Positions 1-6,903 of a stretch of 14,059 bases of DNA are shown in pieces (the stretch's first letter is position 1; every line of letters begins with the position of its first letter). Below the pieces are notes generated by a model that had not been told where the DNA came from, ran no database searches, and worked only from the letters and a program-made list of their open reading frames with translations. The DNA comes from CAYQEC01 sp964569015 (GTDB lineage: Bacteria; Actinomycetota; Acidimicrobiia; Spongiisociales; UBA5794), in assembly GCA_964569015.1 (NCBI GenBank), contig CAZMSN010000046.1:1-14059 (forward strand), given 5' to 3'. The translations under genes and the position numbers were made by a program.

Positions 1-110
1 TCGTCGCCGCGGCCGCCGTCGCCTTCGCCCTCATCGCCTGGGCCACCAGCAGCGGCGCCCTCGCCTCGCTGTTTGACGCCGTCGTCGACAAGGTCCGCAG
101 CTTCGTGTGA
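1..110 (+). CDS. C-terminal fragment of a DUF4244-like Flp/Tad pilin-type protein
   Basis: The open frame enters from the left edge (first full codon at base 3) and ends at TGA 108-110, leaving 35 residues. They start with an Ala/Val-rich membrane stretch, VAAAAVAFALIAWATSS, followed by the short amphipathic tail GALASLFDAVVDKVRSFV. This matches the C-terminal half of the small actinobacterial DUF4244 proteins, which sit between tadC and tadE genes and resemble Flp pilins (a TAEYA...TVAAVAFA segment, then a tail). The N-terminal half, with the diagnostic AEYA motif and any prepilin-peptidase site, lies outside the window. The stop overlaps the next gene's GTG start, so the two are translationally coupled. 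The likely role is a structural or minor pilin of the Tad system at the cell envelope. The identification rests on a short tail and on context. Confidence 0.6.
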   Translation, partial: VAAAAVAFALIAWATSSGALASLFDAVVDKVRSFV

Positions 111-481
111 CCGGGCTCACGAGGTCCGGAAGGGGCAGCGCCACTGTCGAGTTCGCGCTGCTGATCCCGCTCGTCCTGCTGGTGCTGCTCGCCGCCGTCG
201 AGGTCGCGGTGGCGGCCCGCGTCCAACTCGAGGTCGTCGCCGCCGCCCGTGAGGGGGCACGGGAGGCGGCGGTGAGCCCCGATCCTGCCCGCGCTCTCGC
301 CGTGGCGAGGAACGCCCTGGGAGACGCCGGCGAGCGAGCCCGGATCACCGTCTCCCGTCCCCACGTGGTGGGCGAGCCGGCACGGGTGACGGTGCGGCTC
401 GACCATCACTTCCGGGTGCTCCCCTTCGGCGGGCTCACCGTCGAGTTGAAGGGGACAGCCGCCATGCGGGTGGAGCGATGA
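107..481 (+). CDS. TadE-like pilus assembly protein
   Basis: A 124-residue protein starting at GTG 107, which overlaps the upstream TGA in a GTGA junction. Residues 8-14 give GRGSATV, then EFALLIPLVLLVLLAAVEVAVAA follows: the classic TadE pattern of Gly/Ser-rich residues, a Thr/Val-Glu-Phe/Ala motif and a single hydrophobic helix (about 15-37). Next comes an amphipathic helix (VQLEVVAAAREGAREAAV) and a small beta-rich C-terminal domain. TadE-type pseudopilins are processed like type IVb prepilins and belong to the Flp/Tad secretion or pilus apparatus in the inner membrane. The family is typically 120-150 residues, so this copy is full length. The stop overlaps the next ATG (ATGA at 478-481). 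The role in the apparatus is inferred from family and neighbours. Confidence 0.82.
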   Translation: MTGLTRSGRGSATVEFALLIPLVLLVLLAAVEVAVAARVQLEVVAAAREGAREAAVSPDPARALAVARNALGDAGERARITVSRPHVVGEPARVTVRLDHHFRVLPFGGLTVELKGTAAMRVER

Positions 482-873
482 GAAACAAGGGAGAGAGGGG
501 CTCGGCCGCTCTGCCCATGCTGGCGGTGATCCTGGTGACCGTGTTGCTGGCGGCGATGGTGGTCGACGTCGGCCACTACCTGGCGGCCCGGGCCCAGGCG
601 GCCACCGCGGCCGACGCCGCCGCCCTGGCAGCGGCCCCGCTCACCTTCGCCGCGTTCGGCTCCGTGGCTTCACCACGCGAGGAGGCCGCCCGCTACGCCA
701 CCGAGAACGGGGCCAACCTCGTCACCTGCCAGTGCCGCGCCGATCACACCTGGGCGGCACGGACGGTCGAGGTGGTGGTGGAACGGCCCGTCGACCTGTT
801 GCTGGTCGGCGACCGTACGGTGCGGGCCAGAGCGGCCGCCGAGTTCACCCCGGTGGACCTCGGCGACCGGTGA
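478..873 (+). CDS. TadG-like / Rv3654c-type pseudopilin (secretion-neighbourhood TadE-like protein)
   Basis: A 131-residue protein starting at ATG 478 within an ATGA overlap with the TadE-like gene. The N-terminus RNKGERGSAALPMLAVILV is a short basic leader, a GSA motif and a hydrophobic helix (about 10-33). DVGHYLAARAQAATAADAAALAAA (about 26-50) follows, the TadG/Rv3654c signature in which many small residues mark an amphipathic helix. A CQC pair sits near residues 84-86, in the position where these proteins often have a VxC segment, and the rest is beta-rich. The family is usually the last gene of the actinobacterial tad cluster near a DECH-type helicase, consistent with the 97-nt gap and change of function downstream. 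Its exact role is unknown. It probably acts in the membrane with the TadE-like protein. Confidence 0.75.
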   Translation: MRNKGERGSAALPMLAVILVTVLLAAMVVDVGHYLAARAQAATAADAAALAAAPLTFAAFGSVASPREEAARYATENGANLVTCQCRADHTWAARTVEVVVERPVDLLLVGDRTVRARAAAEFTPVDLGDR

Positions 874-913
874 CGGGCGCCGAAGGGTCCCCTCACAGAC
901 GCCGACCCGGCGG

Positions 914-963
914 TAGATTGTGAAGTCCGGCCGCCCGCCGACGGCACCGCATCCACCCCGAGG
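914..963 (+). promoter_or_regulatory. Possible promoter and RBS for the oxidoreductase operon
   Basis: The 97-nt gap after the tad genes contains TAGATT (914-919), which fits the actinobacterial TAnnnT -10 consensus, but no convincing -35 box lies upstream. GAGG at 960-963 sits 7 nt before ATG 971 and is the main reason for choosing that start over an in-frame GTG at 920, which has no comparable RBS and would add 17 unconserved residues. The gap and the change of function suggest a separate transcription unit. No other feature was seen in the gap. Confidence 0.35.
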
Positions 964-970
964 TTCACCC

Positions 971-2134
971 ATGGCCAGGCCCACCGCTGCGGACCCCACC
1001 TTGCGCGAGTTCACCGACGGGTGCACCGCCATCGTGCGGGGCGCCATCGCGGCCGGCTGCACCTTCTTCGCCGGCTATCCGATCACCCCCGCCTCGTCGA
1101 TCCTGATGGCGATGATGCGCGAGATGCCGGCCGCCGGTGGAGTCGCCATCCAGGGCGAGGACGAGATCGCCTCCATCGGCATGTGCATCGGCGCCACCAT
1201 GGCAGGGGCCCGCGCCATGACCGCCACCAGCGGCCCCGGGATCAGCCTCTACAGCGAGAGCGTCGGGCTCGCCGTGATCGGCGAGGTACCGCTGGTCATC
1301 GTCGACGTGCAGCGCCTCGGCCCGTCCACCGGCGGCGCCACCACCACCGCCCAAGGAGACGTGCAGTTCGTGCGGTGGGGCACCGCCGGGGGTTTTCCGA
1401 TCATCGCCCTCGCCCCATCGACCATCCCTGAGTGCTACACGCTGACGATGAAGGCCTTCGACCTCGCCGAACGGTTCCGCTGCCCGGTGTTCCTGCTCGT
1501 CGACAAGGAGCTGGCGATGACGATGCGCACCGTGGCCGCCGACGCCTACCACGACGTCCCGGTGCGCGACCGCGCCGTGCTCGCGGGCGAGGTGCTCGCG
1601 GGCGAGCAGGCGCGAACGGTGCCGCCCTACCGGTACGAGCCGGCCGGCGACGTGCCGCCCATGCAGCTCTACGGGGACGTGGCCCCGGTGCGCTTCACCG
1701 GCAGCACCCACGACGAGCGGGCCTACATCACCAAGCAGCCGGCCACCATCGAGGCCCTCAACCGCCACCTCGTCGCCAAGATCGAGGACCACCGTGACGA
1801 GATCGAGATGGTCGTCGCCGACCTCGAGCCGGGAGCCACCACCCTGTTCGTCAGCTACGGGGTCACCGCCGGTTCGATGCGGGAAGCCGTCGCCCAGGCG
1901 CGCTCCCAAGGACGGAAGGTCTCGGCCCTCATCCTGCACAGCCTATGGCCGGTGCCGGAGACGGCCATCACCGAGGCCGCCGCCGGGATCGGGCGGATCG
2001 TCGTCGCCGAGATGAACCCCGGGCTCTACCGGAGGGAGATCGAGCGGGTGGTGCCCGGCATCGAGATCGCCGGCATCGAGCGCATCGACGGCCGGCTCAT
2101 CGCCCCGTCCGAGTTCCTGGCGGAGCTGCCGTGA
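971..2134 (+). CDS. 2-oxoacid:ferredoxin oxidoreductase, alpha subunit (KorA/VorB type)
   Basis: A 387-residue protein. Together with the beta subunit it should catalyse CoA- and ferredoxin-dependent oxidative decarboxylation of a 2-oxoacid (or the reverse reaction) in the cytoplasm. Motifs in order: GYPITPASS (35-43), the GEDEIAS segment (62-68) whose Glu contacts the thiamine in the family, TATSGPG (84-90), and QRLGPSTGG...QGDV (114-131), all hallmarks of the pyrimidine-binding (PYR) domain. A PFLLVDKE-like segment ends the PYR domain near 180, and a C-terminal swivel domain (about 287-387) contains EMNPGLYRREIERV. The usual actinobacterial KorA carries an N-terminal gamma domain of roughly 200 residues. 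This one does not: gamma is fused to the downstream beta subunit instead. The stop overlaps the next GTG by 4 nt. The substrate (2-oxoglutarate, branched-chain oxoacid or pyruvate) cannot be decided from these motifs. Confidence 0.9.
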   Translation: MARPTAADPTLREFTDGCTAIVRGAIAAGCTFFAGYPITPASSILMAMMREMPAAGGVAIQGEDEIASIGMCIGATMAGARAMTATSGPGISLYSESVGLAVIGEVPLVIVDVQRLGPSTGGATTTAQGDVQFVRWGTAGGFPIIALAPSTIPECYTLTMKAFDLAERFRCPVFLLVDKELAMTMRTVAADAYHDVPVRDRAVLAGEVLAGEQARTVPPYRYEPAGDVPPMQLYGDVAPVRFTGSTHDERAYITKQPATIEALNRHLVAKIEDHRDEIEMVVADLEPGATTLFVSYGVTAGSMREAVAQARSQGRKVSALILHSLWPVPETAITEAAAGIGRIVVAEMNPGLYRREIERVVPGIEIAGIERIDGRLIAPSEFLAELP

Positions 2135-3474
2135 GCGATTCCCCCACTCCGTCCCCGAACGCGACGCGGCGCACCGATGCCGACTACCCGTTCTGTCCCG
2201 GGTGCGGCCACGGTTCCGTGCTCGACGCCCTCGACAAGGCACTGGTCCGGCTCGGGCTGGAAGACCACCAGGTGGTGATCGTGTCCGACATCGGATGCGC
2301 CGGCCTCTCCGACCAGTACTTCACCACCAGCGCCTTCCACGGCCTCCACGGGCGCAGCATCACCTACGCCTCGGGCATCAAGCTGGCCCGACCCGACCTC
2401 GACGTGGTGGTGATCATGGGCGACGGCGGCACCGGCATCGGCGGCGCCCACCTGCTCAGCGCAGCCCGCCGCAACATCGGGATCACGGTGCTGGTGCTCA
2501 ACAATCTCAACTTCGGCATGACCGGAGGGCAGCACTCCACCACCACTCCGGAGGGGTTCCTCACCGCCGCCACCCCCGGCGGTAATCTGGAGCGGCCGCT
2601 CGACATCTGCGCAACCGTCGGGGTGAACGGCGCCGGCTACGTGTATCGGGGGACCAGCTTCGACGCCGACCTCGCCGACCACATCGCCGCCGGCATCCGT
2701 CATGAGGGCCTCGCCGTGCTCGACGTGTGGGACCTCTGTACCGCTCATTTCGTGCGCTCCAACAAGTTTTCCCGCCGCGCCATCGACACCACCATGGAGA
2801 ACCTCGGGTTCGCTACCGGTGTTCTGTACCACAACGACCGCCCCGAGTACACCGCCGCCTACCGGGCCGTCTCCGAAGGGCAGGCTTCGAGCCTGCCATC
2901 CCGGGCCGTCACCGCCGCCTACCGGAACGATCTGAATCAGAGATTCCACCTCGTGGTGGCCGGCTCTGCCGGCGGTCGGGTGAGGTCGGCGGCCCGACTG
3001 GTGGGCCTGGCCGGCATGCGATCGGGGCTGTGGGCGGCGCAGCGGGACGACTTCCCGGTCACCGTCAAGAGCGGCTACAGCGTGTCGGAACTGATCTTGG
3101 GACCCGACGAGATCGACTACACCGGTGTCGAGCGCCCCGATGCTCTCGTCATCGTCAGCGAGGACGGGTTCGAGAAGGCCCCGCCCTACCTGGAGGCCAT
3201 GACAGTCGACGGCGCCGTCTTCGTGGTGGCCGGCCTTCCCGAGCCGGAGACGGCGGCCCGGGTGGTCGTGATCGACCCGTCGGAGGCGGGGGCGCGGATC
3301 CCCACGGCCTCGCTGGCGCTCGCACTGGTGGCCCGCGCCGTCAAGGAGTTGGGCGTCGTGCCCCTCGCTGCCCTCGAGGAGGTAGTCGGCGCCGGCGACT
3401 ACGGCCCGAGGAACGTGGAAGTGGTCAAGGCCGGGCTGGCGCTGACCGGCCGACCCGCCCCGTCGGGCGATTGA
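2131..3474 (+). CDS. 2-oxoacid:ferredoxin oxidoreductase, fused beta-gamma subunit
   Basis: A 447-residue protein starting at GTG 2131 (GTGA overlap with the alpha gene). The frame is open further upstream, but that stretch is an Arg-rich shadow of the alpha gene. Residues 1-270 are the thiamine-pyrophosphate-binding beta subunit: YPFCPGCGHG (19-28), SDIGCAG (52-58), GDGG (97-100) and NFGMTGGQ (127-134) for Mg-TPP. Cys22, Cys25, Cys56 and Cys203 (in DVWDLC) match the four ligands of the proximal [4Fe-4S] cluster. Residues about 271-440 form a gamma domain: FHLVVAGSAGGRV replaces the usual Gly-rich GxGGQG loop, then VKSGYSVSELIL and PDALVIVSEDGFEK follow. In the family the gamma domain helps in binding CoA. 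No ferredoxin-like delta subunit is encoded here or next door, so electrons probably pass directly from the beta cluster to a free ferredoxin. Confidence 0.88.
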   Translation: MSDSPTPSPNATRRTDADYPFCPGCGHGSVLDALDKALVRLGLEDHQVVIVSDIGCAGLSDQYFTTSAFHGLHGRSITYASGIKLARPDLDVVVIMGDGGTGIGGAHLLSAARRNIGITVLVLNNLNFGMTGGQHSTTTPEGFLTAATPGGNLERPLDICATVGVNGAGYVYRGTSFDADLADHIAAGIRHEGLAVLDVWDLCTAHFVRSNKFSRRAIDTTMENLGFATGVLYHNDRPEYTAAYRAVSEGQASSLPSRAVTAAYRNDLNQRFHLVVAGSAGGRVRSAARLVGLAGMRSGLWAAQRDDFPVTVKSGYSVSELILGPDEIDYTGVERPDALVIVSEDGFEKAPPYLEAMTVDGAVFVVAGLPEPETAARVVVIDPSEAGARIPTASLALALVARAVKELGVVPLAALEEVVGAGDYGPRNVEVVKAGLALTGRPAPSGD

Positions 3475-3504
3475 GGGCTCGAACTCCCGTTGGTTGTTCT
3501 CTCA

Positions 3505-3524
3505 CCCTCCCTCTCGAGGGAGGG
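3505..3524. terminator. GC-rich hairpin between convergent genes
   Basis: CCCTCCCTC (3505-3513) and GAGGGAGGG (3516-3524) are exact reverse complements separated by TC, giving a stem of up to nine pairs (eight with a realistic loop). It lies in the 58-nt gap between the oxidoreductase stop and the stop of the convergent surface-protein gene, where a bidirectional terminator is expected. Neither strand has a T-run after the stem, so classical intrinsic termination is uncertain. It could equally be one copy of a dispersed palindromic repeat. Confidence 0.4.
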
Positions 3525-3532
3525 TCGGCGTC

Positions 3533-6500
3533 TCAGGGGGCGAGGGCGCGGTGGAGGAACGCCGCCATCTGACCTCTGGTCACCGGGTTCTCGGGGCAGA
3601 ACCGGTCATTGGTAGGCGGGTTACAGCCCCGGGTGATGCCGGCGGTTGCCAACTTGGCGATGTCGGCTTCGAAGATCGAATCGTCGTCGTCGACGAACCC
3701 GACATCAGGGCCGATCACGGTCAACCCCAAGGCCCGTACCAGGAACGCCGCCATCTGACCCCGCGTCACCGCATCGTCGGGGCAGAACCGGTCATTGGTC
3801 GGCGGGTTACAACCCCGCGTGATGCCTTCCTCAGCCAACCACTCGATATCAGCCGCAAACAAATGCGACTCCGGAACATCGACGAACTCCCACTCCGTCG
3901 GATCTGGGTCCGGGTCGGGATCGGGGTCCGGGTCCGGCTCCGGGTTGCCATTGGTGACCGTCACCACGATCGGCGGAGACTGCCCGGTGCCGTCGTCGCT
4001 GTCCGTGGCACGAGCCACGACAGCGGTTTCGCCGTCGTACATGGTGGCGCTGTCCCACGGATAAAGGTGCCGGCTCATCGAGGCGTTCCACGTGGCGGTG
4101 TTCCAGGTGGAACCGCCGTCGGTCGACACCTCGACGGTGAGGTCCTCGGCGGGGTCTTGGAGATCGTCGGCGACGACGAGCACCGTGGTCACGCCTTTGA
4201 CCGTCACGCCGGCAACAGGGGAGGTGACCGCGACGGTGGGCACGTCGTTGACGTTGTCGACGGTGACGCTCACCGGAGTCGCGTTCCCGGTGTTGCCGGC
4301 CGCGTCGGTCGCTTGGGCTTGGATCAGCGTTGACCTGTCAGGCCCGGAGGCGGAATCCCACGTGTACCAGTAGTCGGGGGTGTCCACGTTCCAGATGGTG
4401 TCGTGCCAGGTGGCGCCGCCATCGGTGGATACTTCGACGACGAGGTCTTCGGAGGCGTCATCGACGGTGACGTCAACGGTGATGGTCCCCACTACGGTGC
4501 TGCCGCCCACGGGCGAGGTGATAGCGACGAGAGGATCGGTGTTGTCGACATCGACGCTCACCGGAACGGCGTTTCCGGTGTTGTCACGGGTATCGGTCGC
4601 CCGAGCCCGGATCTGCACCGGGCCGTCGGGCAGCGGGGCCGTGTCCCACGCGAGGCGGTAGCGGGAAGCCGCCGCGTTCCACGAGGCAGGCTGCCAGGCG
4701 CCACCGTCGATCGAGACCTCGACGTCGAGGGTCCCCTCGGGATCCTCGTTGTCGGTCGCCTCCACGGTCACCTCGACGGTGCCACCCACCGTGCCGCCGG
4801 GACCGGTGATCGACACCGTCGGCTCCTCGGTGTCGGGCGGCTCGAGCGGCGGTCCGGCCGGCGGGCCCTGCCCGTCCTCGGGACAGAAGCGCACGATGCC
4901 GTTGGAGTAGCGGTCGCCCACGGAGCGCCGGTTGAAGTCGCCGCCTCCCCATAGGCAGCCATCGGGGGAGCCGTGCAGCGCCCATCCGCCCAGGCTGCCG
5001 CCGATGTCGGGGGTGAAGCTCCCGATGTAGTCGCCGGTGTCGGCGTCGAGGGCGAGGATGCCCTTCACTTCGGCGTGGAGTGGTTCCCGGGATGCCTGCC
5101 AGGTGCTGGTGACACTGTCGGGGATCTCTCGCACGACGCCCCAGAAGTGCCCGGTCGCGTAGACACGCTTGCTCCCGTCGGCAAGCTCCACCAGGTCGAT
5201 GGCCTGGTAGTCGCCGCCGAAGCTGAAGTCGTTGTCCCAGCCGGTGAACCAGCGTCGCTGGATCGACAGGTCCTCGGCGTTGAGCATCTGCACAACGTGC
5301 TGGGTACCGGCCAGCCACACCGTGTCCCCGTCGGCGATGATCTCGTAGTGCTGGTGCTCGGTGGGGTAGAGGTCCACGGGATGCTGCAAACCCGGGATGG
5401 TCGCCGCGGTCTGATCGTGGACGGCGGTGACCCCGACGGTGTTGGGATCGCCGTTGACGTCGGTGAAGAACCCCACCAGGTAGACGCGGTGGCGGCCCGG
5501 ATCGGTGTCGAGGCCCCAGATCCCGCCGCCGGTGACCTGGGGGCGCCATCCGGTGTCGGGGGTGCCGTTGGCGAGCTGTACCCGGGCGAGCTGGGTGTAG
5601 ATGTTGTTGTTGATGCGGCCGAAGCTGCCGCCGATGTAGAGCCAGTCGCCCTCGGGCACCAGGGAGCGCACCGCGGGCCGGTAGTTCGAGCTGGCGTTCT
5701 CGACGTCGACGTCCCAGCTCTCGTCGGTCTCGCCGGTGGCGGCGTCGAGCGCCACCAGGCCGGGCTGTGGCTGGCCGTTGACGGTGAGGAACTCACCGCC
5801 CACGAACAGCCGCGATCCGTCGGGGGAGGCGGCCAGCGAGTACACCGGGGCGTCGAACTGGGGACGCCACCAGTCGATCCACTCCCCGGTGTCGGCCCGG
5901 AAGGCCGCCAGGAACGGCTGGTTGTAGTGGGGGTCGGTGACCCGGTTGTGGACCACCTCGGTGAAGGCACCGCCGACGTAGAGGGTGTTGCCGATCTGCT
6001 CGATCGCCATCACCTCGTATCGGGCATCCTGGAAGGGAGGAGTGCCTGCCGGGGGGTCGGCCACGCCGAACACGCCCCAGGTCCGATCTGGCATCGGATC
6101 CATCTCGCCGCCGACGTCGCCGATCTGCACCTCGGCCAGGTACAGGTTGTTGGTGCCGGCGAGCTGGATGCGCACGTAGCGAGCGTTGCGGTTGACGACG
6201 AACCGCTGCGACACGTCGACAGGGTCCGTGCGGTGGATCGCGGTGACGTTGGGATCGGCGAGGGCGTCGGCCAGGGCGGTCGGGATCGGACTCGTCGAGG
6301 TGAGCAGGTAGAAATCGGAGAGGTTCTCGGTGAGGGTGTCGGTGCGGTTCCACACCACGACGTCGTGCACGTACTGTGAGGACCCGAGATCGGCCTCCCA
6401 CCACGCCTGCGGATCGGCATTGGTACCGGCGAGCGAGTGGATCTCGTAGGTACCGGCCTGGCGCCCCTCAGTCCTCAGCCAGGTCCCATTGAGCACACCG

Positions 6501-6709
6501 TCCACGGCCTGGTCGGCACTTCGCTCGGGTTCGAACCAGCCCCCGCCCTGTGTCGACGATTGGGACACGGTCACCCCGGGCGCCAGCGCCAGGTTGTCCT
6601 CGTACGGGACGATGTTTGCCGCTGCCTGTCCGTCGACGGCGACCAGCGACGCCACCATCATCACGACCACGAGAGCCCGCACCCGACGGGCCAGATCCCC
6701 CATGTGCAT
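3533..6709 (-). CDS. Secreted multidomain surface protein: discoidin/F-type lectin-like, beta-propeller, Ig-like repeats, SLH anchor
   Basis: A 1058-residue protein starting at ATG 6709, preceded by AGGAGAGG at about 7 nt; an ATG at 6703 is a weaker alternative. Residues 1-30 form a Sec signal (RRVRALVVVMMVASLVAV, cleavage near GQAAA). Residues 39-200 resemble an F5/8C or F-type lectin fold (NLALAPGVTVSQSS, AVDG, WWEADLG, VVVWNR, ARYVRIQL, EVQIGD), suggesting carbohydrate binding. Residues about 208-612 form a propeller-like region with recurring YVGGAFTEV, FVGGEFLTVNG and YIGGSFGRINN blades, as in delta-60/DUF5122 repeats. Three Ig-like domains follow (about 628-724, 724-820, 822-921), each with a VEVS-DGG-W core, then a Pro-Asp linker (924-938). 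Two SLH domains (940-995, 1004-1058) each carry TRGCNPPTNDRFCP and VTRGQMAAFL and should hold the protein on the cell wall. No catalytic domain is recognised, so adhesion or glycan sensing is an inference. Confidence 0.85.
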   Translation of the reverse strand: MHMGDLARRVRALVVVMMVASLVAVDGQAAANIVPYEDNLALAPGVTVSQSSTQGGGWFEPERSADQAVDGVLNGTWLRTEGRQAGTYEIHSLAGTNADPQAWWEADLGSSQYVHDVVVWNRTDTLTENLSDFYLLTSTSPIPTALADALADPNVTAIHRTDPVDVSQRFVVNRNARYVRIQLAGTNNLYLAEVQIGDVGGEMDPMPDRTWGVFGVADPPAGTPPFQDARYEVMAIEQIGNTLYVGGAFTEVVHNRVTDPHYNQPFLAAFRADTGEWIDWWRPQFDAPVYSLAASPDGSRLFVGGEFLTVNGQPQPGLVALDAATGETDESWDVDVENASSNYRPAVRSLVPEGDWLYIGGSFGRINNNIYTQLARVQLANGTPDTGWRPQVTGGGIWGLDTDPGRHRVYLVGFFTDVNGDPNTVGVTAVHDQTAATIPGLQHPVDLYPTEHQHYEIIADGDTVWLAGTQHVVQMLNAEDLSIQRRWFTGWDNDFSFGGDYQAIDLVELADGSKRVYATGHFWGVVREIPDSVTSTWQASREPLHAEVKGILALDADTGDYIGSFTPDIGGSLGGWALHGSPDGCLWGGGDFNRRSVGDRYSNGIVRFCPEDGQGPPAGPPLEPPDTEEPTVSITGPGGTVGGTVEVTVEATDNEDPEGTLDVEVSIDGGAWQPASWNAAASRYRLAWDTAPLPDGPVQIRARATDTRDNTGNAVPVSVDVDNTDPLVAITSPVGGSTVVGTITVDVTVDDASEDLVVEVSTDGGATWHDTIWNVDTPDYWYTWDSASGPDRSTLIQAQATDAAGNTGNATPVSVTVDNVNDVPTVAVTSPVAGVTVKGVTTVLVVADDLQDPAEDLTVEVSTDGGSTWNTATWNASMSRHLYPWDSATMYDGETAVVARATDSDDGTGQSPPIVVTVTNGNPEPDPDPDPDPDPDPTEWEFVDVPESHLFAADIEWLAEEGITRGCNPPTNDRFCPDDAVTRGQMAAFLVRALGLTVIGPDVGFVDDDDSIFEADIAKLATAGITRGCNPPTNDRFCPENPVTRGQMAAFLHRALAP
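3555..3826 (-). repeat. Two near-identical SLH-coding repeats
   Basis: Within the surface-protein gene, bases 3555-3640 and 3741-3826 are direct repeats 186 nt (62 codons) apart. They differ at about ten of 86 aligned bases. Each encodes the GITRGCNPPTNDRFCP...VTRGQMAAFL core of one SLH domain. The sequence between them (3641-3740) is much less alike, so identity is limited to the core. This suggests duplication followed by conversion or strong selection on the core. Confidence 0.8.
3896..3940 (-). repeat. Pro-Asp linker-coding repeat
   Basis: A low-complexity stretch of alternating CCGGGT/CGGGAT-type units (read on +) encodes a (Pro-Asp)n linker of about 15 residues between the third Ig-like domain and the first SLH domain. 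Such acidic, extended linkers usually space surface domains away from the wall anchor. The repeat unit could change in number by slippage. Confidence 0.75.
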
Positions 6710-6787
6710 TTCCCCACCTCTCCTGCCCGGTAGACCCCACGAGCCAAAACCGTCCCCGCCCGGGAGACGCCTCTGTGCTCAGGAGAG

Positions 6788-6815
6788 AGAATAGTGCGAT
6801 GCCGTGACCGGTCAA
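6788..6815 (-). promoter_or_regulatory. Probable promoter of the SLH surface-protein gene, with overlapping palindrome
   Basis: On the minus strand, TTGACC (6815-6810) and TATTCT (6793-6788) are separated by 16 nt, a good match to a housekeeping -35/-10 pair. This would start transcription near 6781 and leave a leader of about 70 nt before ATG 6709. The -35 box overlaps a perfect 10-bp palindrome, TGACCGGTCA (6805-6814), which could be an operator, although a 10-bp palindrome can occur by chance. The rest of the 194-nt gap between the two minus-strand genes shows no gene. Confidence 0.5.
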
Positions 6816-6903
6816 TAACGAGAGGTGGCGATTCCGATGTGTCTAGCCACTCTCGGTGGTCGGCATCGCGCCGGCCGTGGAGACGGGCACGAGAGGACCG
6901 GTC

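Noticed and set aside
965..1939. 324-codon minus-strand frame opposite the alpha subunit
   Set aside because: Gly/His/Asp/Arg-rich antisense shadow of a well-conserved gene.
1945..2130. Upstream open extension of the beta-gamma oxidoreductase frame
   Set aside because: It encodes Arg/Asp-rich sequence in an alternate frame of the alpha gene. The start at GTG 2131 has the 4-nt overlap and leads directly into the conserved CPGCGH region.
4973..6379. 468-codon plus-strand frame opposite the surface-protein gene
   Set aside because: It is an antisense mirror in a GC-rich gene with no recognisable motifs. The minus-strand reading has a signal peptide and coherent domains.
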